From Ceratorhiza oryzae-sativae (taxonomy: Eukaryota; Basidiomycota; Agaricomycetes; Cantharellales; Ceratobasidiaceae): a stretch of DNA of 21,434 nucleotides. The notes under the pieces were generated by a model, which was not told where the DNA came from, did not search any database, and worked only from the letters and a program-made list of their open reading frames with translations. The stretch's first letter is position 1. Each line of letters opens with the position of its first letter. Made by a program: the position numbers and the translations under genes. The stretch lies in contig JARWMV010000197.1 of assembly GCA_030998015.1 (NCBI GenBank), forward strand, positions 1 to 21,434. The letters run 5' to 3'. Shown one piece after another: positions 7,431-15,332 of this stretch.

Positions 7431-7842
7431 CATACACATTGGAAGAAGTTAAACTTCTACAAAAATCATTATTGGGTAATTTTAATATAGAAACCCGATT
7501 AATACTAAAACGGGAAAATCAGTGGTTAATATGTATTCCTGTAAAACAACAACCTATTCTTCGAGCTATTGTAACTCCCGCGCGCGTTAGTTGCTGGTGG
7601 GACTTGTCCCACCAACCAACGTGAGCAATCGCAACCGTTTGCGATTGCTAGTGCGCGGCATAATATCGATATTTAGCCGCCGGCTGAAAATGACGAACGG
7701 TCGTCATTTTCTACGAGGGAATCTTTATGGGAGGTAGCCTGGACCATGAGACTCATGGTCAAGGCTACCTCATCTGAGGATTCCCTCTAACGCCGGCGGG
7801 CATTCATCAATGCTATATAAAATATCTTCATCGTTAATTTAA
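7431..7842 (+). pseudogene. LAGLIDADG_2 endonuclease, C-terminal part, intron 2
   Basis: After the B element the frame reads YTLEEVKLLQKSLLGNF, NIETRLILKRENQWLICIP and PILRAIVTP. It is cut by a PAL-A copy (7578-7799) and ends HSSMLYKISSSLI with TAA 7840-7842. This is the normal C-terminus of the family. It cannot be joined to the N-terminal part at 6680-6798 because the middle, with motif 2, is absent. The remaining bases to exon 3 (7843-8078) hold intron sequence without a gene. Confidence 0.72.
7578..7799 (+). mobile_element. PAL-A copy 5 with a nested C hairpin
   Basis: 222 bp because a 50-bp C palindrome (GGAGGTAGCC … GGCTACCTC) fills the loop of the fifth hairpin. It splits the intron 2 LAGLIDADG tail between VTP and HSSM. 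Confidence 0.92.
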
Positions 7843-8078
7843 CTACCTTCTTCTTAAGAAATTTGATTTCATTGCACAGGTCCCTCAACCAATGACCCTA
7901 ATGCAGGTCCAGCAAGATTTTATAAATCTTGCATGGAAACAAGCCTATACTCCTTAGGCTTGCAACCCCTCCCCTTGTGGTTGGGAGTTACACCTAAGAT
8001 TTCAGCCGATAACCGGGGAGTTTATTTTTCCATGTTAGAAAAATTAAATGAATAAAGATTAAGGTCCGCTATTTCCCG

Positions 8079-8411
8079 TGGGAGGGTATTGGTATATCTT
8101 CATACTTACTGATTAACTTCTGGTTTACCAGAATTCAAGCTAATAAGTCTGCTATATTGGCTTTAACTATGAATAGAGTTGGTGATATGTTCTTAAGTAT
8201 TGGGTTCTTTGCTATATTCTGGCTATTTGGAAATATTGATTATGCCACAGTATTCAGTATTGCACCATATATGAATGAAACAGCTATAACAATAATAGGT
8301 TTATTGTTATTATTTGCTGCTATGGGAAAATCAGCCCAACTAGGTCTTAATACTTGGTTACCTCATTCAATGGAAGGTCCAACACCTGTTTCTGCTTTAC
8401 TGCATGCTGCT
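8079..8411 (+). CDS. nad5: nad5 exon 3
   Basis: Encodes 111 residues starting [15 protein letters not shown], then [29 protein letters not shown] and [14 protein letters not shown]. This is the conserved core of the antiporter-like fold, including the loop with the [10 protein letters not shown] signature. Intron 2 ends in G8078. The 3' border is uncertain by one to three bases, because a codon for T (ACC) can be read from either side; I place it after GCT so that the exon ends in T. No insertions inside the exon. Confidence 0.93.
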
Positions 8412-8442
8412 ACCGAAAATTAAATTACAATATTTGTTTACT

Positions 8443-8565
8443 ACCCATGCCAAGACTTGCGCCACCCAAATTCGTCCTCTGACTCGAGCAAAGACGCAGT
8501 TGCCCATCCCTTTCACAGGTGGGAAGGGTGGATACCCTCCCACCTGTTATTGGGTCCAGGCAGGG
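8443..8565 (+). repeat. expanded F palindrome
   Basis: ACCCATGCCAAGACTTGCGCC … GTCCAGGCAGGG with an extra hairpin (CCTTTCACAGGTGGGAAGG … CCTCCCACCTG) inside. It starts about 30 bases into intron 3. Confidence 0.62.
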
Positions 8566-8933
8566 ATTATTTATAAATTAAGAATCTTTTAAAACTAGAG
8601 TCTGCGTACACTAACCCAATTTGCGACTCATATACACTTGAGTGCAGGAGGTTGTTTATCTCCATCTATTATTAACCGTTTTTTTTCTTAGCCCGTACAC
8701 TCTGGCAGGGTTCGGAATACTTGATACTATGCATTTGAAATTATATTTTTAGGATTAATACGGACCTTCAATGGTCACAAAATGTGTCTCAGCTTTCTTA
8801 CGTAGGCTATTGGCACAAGGGAAAAAAATAATTGCTATTTTTTTTAAGAAGAGGTTAAAGAAACAAACTTTCGCCTTTAACCCCTTCTAGGATTATTATT
8901 TGAGGGGCGTTCCGGAACCCTGTCGCAGCATGT

Positions 8934-9105
8934 CCGCGCGCGTTAGTTGCTGGTGGGACTTGTCCCACCAACCAACGTGAGCAATCGCAACCGTTTGCGA
9001 TTGCTAGTGCGCGGCATAATATCGATATTTAGCCGCCGGCTGAAAATGACGAACGGTCGTCATTTTCTACGAGGGAATCTTTAGGATTCCCTCTAACGCC
9101 GGCGG
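8934..9105 (+). mobile_element. PAL-A copy 6 inside an older palindrome
   Basis: Flanked by TGTCGCAGCATGT on the left and ACATGCTGCGACA on the right, exact reverse complements, so it sits at the centre of a host palindrome or of a longer element. The same arms flank copies R5 and R6. Confidence 0.92.
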
Positions 9106-9165
9106 ACATGCTGCGACACGGAACCAAAATTCCCATAAAAGAAGCAGATTTTTGGATTTAATCAT

Positions 9166-9413
9166 ACCCCCGCTTAGGGTCAACCAGCATTGTATTTATA
9201 TATAAATACATGCTGTTGACCCGTGGGTATGGTTATCGAGGCCGCGTTCGCGGCGAGGTATTGCGAGGTACCCTGGAACTTTCAGTTCCAGGGTACCTCG
9301 GAATCAGACGCCGCGCGCACGCCAGGGCCGCCTTGGCTTGATTATTGACCTTAAGGTCAATATGAGCCAAGCTTGCTTGGCTTAAGCCAAGGCGTTCGCA
9401 GGCGTGCACGGGT
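9166..9413 (+). mobile_element. B palindrome copy 4
   Basis: 248 bp, essentially identical to copy 3. CAT at 9163-9165 and 9414-9416; internal ATG at 9229-9231. Confidence 0.88.
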
Positions 9414-9758
9414 CATAATTCCTAAATTTAGCGAAAAATAAATTGCTATTAACCCCGTGTATAGAAATGTTGTTGACATTTCTTAACCCAAAATCGCTTC
9501 GCCTGAGATCTCTGGCCAGGACGATTTATTCTGGTACTTTACCCTGCCGAAATCCTAGGTATACTTTCAGTATAGCCTAGGATTTTAGCCGACGGGAAAT
9601 TGACGTCTGCAAAAAAGTCAGTTGGTCTGACCAGATCAACTTCCGTCAATTATCCCACCGTATGCCCCCTGATATTGTGAAATTTGGACTGATGCTGGTC
9701 TAAGGTCCAGCAAGATTTTATAAATCTTGCATGGAGACAGACCAGCACAAGGTATTGC

Positions 9759-9794
9759 GAGGTAGCCTGGACCCCAGAGGTTCCAGGCTACCTC
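9759..9794. repeat. C hairpin
   Basis: GAGGTAGCCTGGACCCC … GGCTACCTC with flanks GGTATTGC and GGAATCAG, the same flanks C has inside B elements. Sits in the unassigned 5' part of intron 3 (9420-10073), which otherwise shows only structured, GC-richer sequence without a gene. Confidence 0.75.
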
Positions 9795-10073
9795 GGAATC
9801 AGAGTCCAAAATCCGACGGGTCGATCAATGATAAGACTGTGAAAGTTGGCTCAGCGCGGGCAGTAAAGCCCGTACTAAGTACGGCGATCTTAGTGCCAGG
9901 AATCCCATCTTCAAACTCGTTAGCGCGATCGAAGATTGCGCTCGGGCTTATCAAGGCCACAGAGTTTGCTGACGTACAACCAAATCTTATTTATTTTTGC
10001 TTTTTCTTTACTTGCCAAAAATAAATAACTTCAATATTGTGTTACCGTATCTTATCCTATTATTAATTAACAA

Positions 10074-12638
10074 ATGCTAAAAATTTATTTATTTCTGTTA
10101 TTGTTTCTAATGGCGCCTTTGTCGTCATTAGTTTTACAATCTCCCTTAGATGGGATTTTTCTTTGTTCTTTGGTGCCTGTAAAACCCCACGATAAAAGTG
10201 AAGGGTTTATCCCTTGGAGAATTACATCTGCTGGTGTAAATGCTCAAAACGCTTTAATACAGTTTTTTTCTTGGCTTCCTGAAGACAGCCTAGTTAAATT
10301 ATTTATTAACAATCATTGTTTACACTTGTTAAAAATGGGATTTTTAGCTAAAGAACACACTGGAGTATGTTCTTCATTAACTTCTTTAGATTCAATGTTG
10401 TCTAACAGTAATTTAAAAGATTGTGCTAAATTAAGAACTCCTGAAATTGCTTTTGATGATCTAGATAGTAGTTATATTTATTTCTTTATTAATAAAGATA
10501 GTCTAAGACGCTATGTTGGATCAACTATTAATCCTGTAAGTAGACTTCATAATTACATACATTCTTGGACTTACGGTAGACAAGGTTTATTAAACGAAAT
10601 GCGAACAACTGGTGGAGGCTTTGATAATTATTATTTCTTACCTGCACTCGAGAATGCATGTAGATTTGGCGTCCCATCAATGGGACACCAAATCATGCAC
10701 TCTCGGCCGCGCCGGCCGCGCTGGGGACGCCCGAAATGCGCTTTATACCTCCAAAACCACCCCCAAACAATGCAGCGTAGCTGCACATGTTTGGAGGTGT
10801 TTTTGGAAACCATTCGGGCGGTCCCAACGCGACGGTATTTAAAACACCAAATTACCTAAATTTATTTATTGAGTTAAACCCGCAAATAAAATTAGACGCC
10901 AAATCTATGTTCATATTGAACTGCTTTTCAGAGTTTCATGTTAGATTGTTAGAACAGAGTATAATTTCACATCTAAATCCTGAAATTAATGATCCTAAAG
11001 TTTCAGTAAGTTTTACTTTTGCAGCTATTGACATTGAAGAATACAATCCCCGCCGGCGTTAGAGGGAATCTGAAAGATTCCCTCGTAGAAAATGACGACC
11101 GTTCGTCATTTTCAGCCGGCGGCTAAATATCGATATTATGCCGCGCACTAGCAATCGCAAACGGTTGCGATTGCTCACGTTGGTTGGTGGGACAAGTCCC
11201 ACCAGCAACTAACGCGCGCGGTGGAACAATTCTCACCCAATCTCTGTTTTTGATATAGCAGGAAATTTATTTAATACTTATGACCCGTGCACGCCTGCGA
11301 ACGCCTTGGCTTAAGCCAAGCAAGCTTGGCTCATATTGACCTTAAGGTCAATAATCAAGCCAAGGCGGCCCTGGCGTGCGCGCGGCGTCTGATTCCGAGG
11401 TACCCTGGAACTTAAAGTTCCAGGGTACCTCGCAATACCTCGCCGCGAACGCGGCCTCGATAACCATACCCACGGGTCAACAGCATGTATTTATATATAA
11501 ATACAATGCTGGTTGACCCTAAGCGGGGGTATGATTCTATTAATAAAGCTAAATCAGCGTTAGGTTTAACAGAATATGACATCAGATGGAATAGAAATAG
11601 AGTAAATCACTTTGTTTTATGTCCGAAACCTAATTTGCATCTTCGAATTGTAGATCCGCCGGCGTTAGAGGGAATCTGAAAGATTCCCTCGTAGAAAATG
11701 ACGACCGTTCGTCATTTTCAGCCGGCGGCTAAATATCGATATTATTCCGCGCACTAGCAATCGCAAACGGTTGCGATTGCTTACGTTGGTTGGTGGGACA
11801 AGTCCCACCAGCAACTAACGCGCGCGGACAATCAATTTCATCTTCAGCACCCTTATCTTCTTTTGAGAAATTATTACCTGTTATCGGAATAAACTTAGAA
11901 GAAATTCCTAAAGGTGTTATCCATGCATATTTAGACGATAAAGAAACACTTTATGGGGAATTTCACTCTGCTTCTGAGTTTGCAACAACTAATAACTTAA
12001 ACCCTTGGCAAGCCTACCGTTATATTAATTACCCCTGCCAGGACGTGCACTTTAGTGCAGTTCCCTAGGCAGGGAAAGAAAAACAAATACCTATTGCAGG
12101 GGGAATCCTGACGGTATATCTTTGTTGTACCCTGTAGACCCCCAACAATTGATTGCAGCGTGTACTTGTACACGCTGACGACAGGGTAACCCTTCATATC
12201 GGGAAACATTACTAGAAATTCAGGATAAAAAAAACTGGCCAGTTGTTTCAATAGATACTTTAGACAACAATTTAGTTCGTTTCCATAATAATCCAAATGC
12301 AGCTCGAGCAGAGCTATCTGATTTATTAGGCATTACCCCTGCCTGGGCAACTGCGCTTTAGCGCACGTCTTGGCAGGGGTAGGATTTAAAACCTTCACGG
12401 GGATTTACCCAGACTTATATTACAGGCCCTGTTCGAGACGGTAAAATCACTGCACCTTCTAAGTTCAAAAAACGGTTTAAACTATCACTCGAGAATGCAT
12501 GTAGATTTGGCGTCCCATCAATGGGACACCAAATCATGCACTCTCGGCCGCGCCGGCCGCGTTGGGGACGCCCGAAACCATTCGGGCGGTCCCAACGCGA
12601 CGGTATGGTTGAAAGACTATATTAAAAAAGATTCTTAA
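10074..12638 (+). CDS. long GIY-YIG endonuclease of intron 3, interrupted by many palindromes
   Basis: Starts with a hydrophobic leader (MLKIYLFLLLFLMAPLSS). The GIY-YIG core follows: SSYIYFFINKDSLRRYVGST, NPVSRLHNYIHSW, then LLEQSIISHLNPEIN. NUMOD1-like repeats come next (PISVFDIAGNLFNTYDSINK; IHAYLDDKETLYGEFHSASE; WPVVSIDTLDNNLVRFHNNP) and the end is SWLKDYIKKDS, TAA 12636-12638. It is cut by H (10649-10840), PAL-A (11050-11221), B (11283-11530), PAL-A (11656-11827), F (12031-12074), an unnamed hairpin (about 12100-12195), F (12335-12380) and H (about 12488-12604). Removing H or B restores the frame (LPAFKTPNY; NTYDSINK; KLSWLKDY). All segments between inserts are open, so the inserts are recent or are dealt with after transcription. 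Confidence 0.82.
10649..10840 (+). mobile_element. H palindrome with nested D hairpin
   Basis: ACTCGAGAATGCATG … GCGACGGT with hairpins GATTTGGCGTCCC/GGGACACCAAATC and GGGACGCCCG/CGGGCGGTCCC. A 72-bp D unit (about 10734-10806) sits in it. Removal gives L-P-A-F-K-T-P-N-Y in the GIY-YIG gene. Confidence 0.85.
11050..11221 (-). mobile_element. PAL-A reverse copy R3
   Basis: Splits the GIY-YIG gene between EEYN and NNSHP. The frame is the same on both sides, but the element carries a TAG. The loop variant in the fifth hairpin (ATCTGAAAGAT) is shared only with R4. Confidence 0.92.
11283..11530 (-). mobile_element. B palindrome copy 5 (reverse)
   Basis: ATG (reverse of CAT) at 11280-11282 and 11531-11533. 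Removing the element with one ATG copy gives the codons ACT TAT GAT TCT (T-Y-D-S) of the GIY-YIG gene, exactly as expected. Confidence 0.9.
11656..11827 (-). mobile_element. PAL-A reverse copy R4
   Basis: Splits the GIY-YIG gene between RIVD and QSISSS, with an apparent loss of two bases. Shares the fifth-hairpin loop variant with R3 and has two private changes (TTCCGCGC and GCTTACG). Confidence 0.92.
12031..12074 (+). mobile_element. F palindrome in the GIY-YIG gene (a)
   Basis: ACCCCTGCCAGGACGTGCAC … CTAGGCAGGG after R-Y-I-N. The stem changes at GTGCAC/GTGCAG are paired. A second hairpin (TGCAGCGTGTAC/GTACACGCTGACG) follows at about 12150. Confidence 0.72.
12335..12380 (-). mobile_element. 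F palindrome in the GIY-YIG gene (b)
   Basis: ACCCCTGCCTGGGCAACTGC … CTTGGCAGGGGT between DLLGI and the GFTQTYITG segment. Confidence 0.74.
12488..12604 (+). mobile_element. H palindrome without the nested D
   Basis: Same ends as 10649-10840, but CCCGAAACCATTCGGG is uninterrupted: the empty site for the D insertion. Removal gives K-L-S-W-L-K-D-Y and the gene's stop codon. Confidence 0.85.
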
Positions 12639-12670
12639 TTTCCCTGTAGACCCCCAATAATTGCAATGTC

Positions 12671-12770
12671 GCCATTGACCCCCCAAACTGATGCAGCTAT
12701 GCTGCATTGTTTGGGGGGGTAATGGCCCTCCCAATACGTTGGCCTTACAGGCTTGGTAACGCAGTAGCAT
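12671..12770 (+). repeat. D double hairpin, right end cut by PAL-A
   Basis: Left flank CCATTG, linker AATGG (12721-12725); the second hairpin lacks its closing arm because PAL-A R5 follows. Confidence 0.72.
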
Positions 12771-12772
12771 GT

Positions 12773-12994
12773 CCGCCGGCGTTAGAGGGAATCCTCAGAT
12801 GAGGTAGCCTTGACCATGAGTCTCATGGTCCAGGCTACCTCCCATAAAGATTCCCTCGTAGAAAATGACGACCGTTCGTCATTTTCAGCCGGCGGCTAAA
12901 TATCGATATTATGCCGCGCACTAGCAATCGCAAACGGTTGCGATTGCTCACGTTGGTTGGTGGGACAAGTCCCACCAGCAACTAACGCGCGCGG
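12773..12994 (-). mobile_element. PAL-A reverse copy R5 with a nested C hairpin
   Basis: Same nested 50-bp C palindrome as copies 5, 10 and R6. Right flank GGACATGCTGCGACAGGG; the left flank keeps only GCATGTCC. It interrupts a D element. Confidence 0.92.
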
Positions 12995-13011
12995 ACATGC
13001 TGCGACAGGGA

Positions 13012-13055
13012 ACCCTCCGCGCTTAGATCATTAGAGGCGCGGCCCATGCGCGGAG
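13012..13055 (+). repeat. G-like hairpin
   Basis: ACCCTCCGCGCTTAGATC … GCCCATGCGCGGAGAG, next to PAL-A R5 and upstream of the intron 3 core. Confidence 0.55.
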
Positions 13056-13510
13056 AGCTCCTCCCAAATCACGATAAGAGGACAAGTCAAAAATCCGTCG
13101 GGTCGTAGGGGAAAGTAAACAAATATTATAAAAAATACATGCCACAAATTTTAGGGTAACAGCCTTAACCGGTAACGGTTATGAAAAATTACTCTGTATG
13201 CTAGGATAACCTTAATATTTGAATACCCGCTAAGTCTTTGAACGACTATGGGTCATAATTTCAATATATAATATAGGTCAATTAGCAGGAACCGACCAAT
13301 AATTAAGTTCCCCAGAGACTACACGAGTATACCCATAATAACCGTAATCTACAATTCGTAATAAAATGAATAAAAATTGTTATATGGGTAAAGACATAGT
13401 CCCATTTATGCCTCGACCCCAAGTCGGAGTTGAACAATTCCTTGGCTTGCAGGGTCGGCGCCCGAGTCTGAAGTCGTGTTGTAAACGATTACAGACGAGG
13501 GTAAAATCAT

Positions 13511-13714
13511 ACCCCCGCTTAGGGTCAACCAGCATTGTATTTATATATAAATACATGCTGTTGACCCGTGGGTATGGTTATCGAGGCCGCGTTCGCGGCG
13601 AGGTATTGCGAGGTACCCTGGAACTTTAAGTTCCAGGGTACCTCGGAATCAGACGCCGCGCGCACGCCAGGGCCGCCTTGGCTTAAGCCAAGGCGTTCGC
13701 AGGCGTGCACGGGT
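13511..13714 (+). mobile_element. B palindrome copy 6, next to exon 4
   Basis: A shorter 204-bp form without the GACCTTAAGGTC hairpin. CAT at 13508-13510 and 13715-13717. Ends 12 bases before the next duplicated bases and exon 4. Confidence 0.87.
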
Positions 13715-13729
13715 CATATAAACATTTGT

Positions 13730-13933
13730 ACCCTAGTTACAGCTGGATGTTACTTACTTCTTAGATCATCCCCATTATTAGAATATAGTTCTACTGCACT
13801 ATTAGTAATCTTATGGGTAGGAGCCATAACAGCTTTCTTTGCTGCTTCTACTGGTCTATTGCAAAATGATTTAAAACGAATAATTGCGTTTAGTACTATT
13901 TCTCAAATGGGATATATTTTCTTAGCTGTTGGT
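13730..13933 (+). CDS. nad5: nad5 exon 4
   Basis: Encodes 68 residues: TLVTAGCYLLLRSSP, then VGAITAFFAASTGLLQ, NDLKRIIAFSTISQMGY and IFLAVG. It follows exon 3 (HAA) directly in NAD5 proteins, and the DLKRIIAFSTISQMG block is one of the best conserved in the family. The exon ends with GGT at 13931-13933, then intron 4. A family B palindrome ends only about 12 bases before this exon, very close to the 3' splice site. Confidence 0.94.
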
Positions 13934-13978
13934 TTGAAAATAGGCCCACATTAAATGCTATCAAATGCTTGAACCACC

Positions 13979-14124
13979 TTCCCTCCGCGCTCTTTGATCG
14001 CCCGCAGGGCGGCCTAAGCGCGGAGGGCTCCAATAATCGATGATTTGCGAAGGCAAATCTACACCCTGCCTAGAGAACTGCGCTTTAGCGCACGTCTTGG
14101 CAGGGGTATCGATTAGCGGGGTAA
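13979..14124 (-). mobile_element. F+G composite palindrome, copy 2
   Basis: Reverse copy of the 3406 composite, with the F part at 14063-14107. It lies between the P and Q words of the intron 4 core. Confidence 0.8.
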
Positions 14125-14348
14125 GGTAAATAAGCAGGCTTAAATACGCCTCAGAGACTAGAAATAGCAATAGACAAGTGTCTATGAGATATAGTCCGAG
14201 CAATTGTGAGAACAATTGAAATTTCCGCATATTCAATACTACCATAAAGGCGGTTACAGGGTATGCGGGTAACTTTCATCCCTGCATGGTCGCATGCCAT
14301 ACCGAGATTACATATAACATTAAGCATCGTCCTGAACGGAAAAGATTA

Positions 14349-14425
14349 TGACCCGTGCACGCCTGCGAACTGGCGTGCGCGCGGCGTCTGATTCCGAGGC
14401 AATACCTCGCCGCGAACGCGGCCTC
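14349..14425 (-). repeat. B palindrome, shortened copy
   Basis: Keeps the ends of the second half (ATGACCCGTGCACGCCTGCG, GATTCCGAGGC, CCGCGAACGCGGCCTC) and lacks the rest. The following 14426-14840 is GC-richer, structured sequence with no gene that I can name. Confidence 0.6.
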
Positions 14426-14846
14426 TTTTTTAGTTCATCCACCTTGTAATGAACTAAAAAGTAAGGCCAGGGCTTGTGCCAGGGTCTGTAAAAGAGAATC
14501 TAGTTGTGGTGAGCCCTGGGGTTAGAACGTACTCAGACCAAGGCTCTGCCAGTTAAGTTGGCACCCAGACCAACTGAAGTTTAACTACCCCACAGAATCG
14601 TCGCTTTGCGCTTAGATCATGACAGCACTGGCCAAATCGGACTCTTCGACAGGGTTAGGGTAGGAGTTCTCTAGAGAATGAAGAATGACTAAGCGGAGTC
14701 TTTTGACACCGTCGACGGTGACCCCCAATAATTGCAATGTCGCCATTGACCCCGGGTAAGATTTGCGAAGGCAAATCTACATCGATTCTCGAGGGTAATA
14801 AATCCTAGTTGTTTTCCCGACTCACGAGTCGGAACATGTCCGCCTC

Positions 14847-15068
14847 CCGCCGGCGTTAGAGGGAATCCTCAGATGAGGTAGCCTTGACCATGAGTCTCAT
14901 GGTCCAGGCTACCTCCCATAAAGATTCCCTCGTAGAAAATGACGACCGTTCGTCATTTTCAGCCGGCGGCTAAATATCGATATTATGCCGCGCACTAGCA
15001 ATCGCAAACGGTTGCGATTGCTCACGTTGGTTGGTGGGACAAGTCCCACCAGCAACTAACGCGCGCGG
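14847..15068 (-). mobile_element. PAL-A reverse copy R6 with a nested C hairpin
   Basis: 222 bp, near-identical to R5. Flanks AACATGTCCGCCT and ACATGCAGCGACAGG: degraded forms of the arms around copy 6. Confidence 0.92.
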
Positions 15069-15124
15069 ACATGCAGCGACAGGTATTTAGCATTAGAGAC
15101 TATCACTATACTTTAATTTAGTTG

Positions 15125-15329
15125 ACCCGTGCACGCCTGCGAACGCCCTGGCTTAAGCCAAGGCGGCCCTGGCGTGCGCGCGGCGTCTGATTCCGAGGTA
15201 CCCTGGAACTTAAAGTTCCAGGGTACCTCGCAATACCTCGCCGCGAACGCGGCCTCGATAACCAAACCCCTCGGGTCAACAGCATGTATTTATATATAAA
15301 TACAATGCTGGTTGACCCTAAGCGGGGGT
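15125..15329 (-). mobile_element. B palindrome copy with TTG target
   Basis: Flanked by TTG (15122-15124 and 15330-15332), not ATG. The internal arm reads CCAAACCCC at 15262-15270 where ATG-flanked copies read CCATACCC: it has changed to match the flank. Confidence 0.87.
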
Positions 15330-15332
15330 TTG

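Larger units (their letters stand above)
6050..8078 (+). other. group I intron nad5-i2
   Basis: Bounded by T6049 and G8078. A classical group I core lies at about 6095-6258: P-type AACTCC, Q-type AATCAGCAGG, R-type TCAGAGGCTATACGTGG and S-type AAGATATAGTCC. Behind the core are a D double hairpin, then broken endonuclease pieces: LAGLIDADG_2 start, GIY-YIG end (NUMOD3/NUMOD1), LAGLIDADG_2 end. Confidence 0.88.
8412..13729 (+). other. group I intron nad5-i3
   Basis: Lies between NAD5 residues HAA and TLVTAG. The core is near the 3' end (about 13180-13410): ATGCTAGGATAACC, CAATTAGCAGGAACC, CAGAGACTACACG and AAAGACATAGTCCC are the P, Q, R and S words. A long GIY-YIG gene (10074-12638) therefore lies upstream of the core in a peripheral loop. 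The first 1.6 kb (8412-10073) has no recognisable gene. It holds F, PAL-A, B and C palindromes and structured, GC-richer sequence that I could not name. Confidence 0.85.

Noticed and set aside
9731..10024. A 97-residue open frame
   Set aside because: It begins inside a C hairpin region, has no family resemblance, and its composition follows the folded intron sequence.
13366..13629. Open frame across the intron 3 core into a B element
   Set aside because: It covers the S word of the group I core and palindrome arms; no protein similarity.
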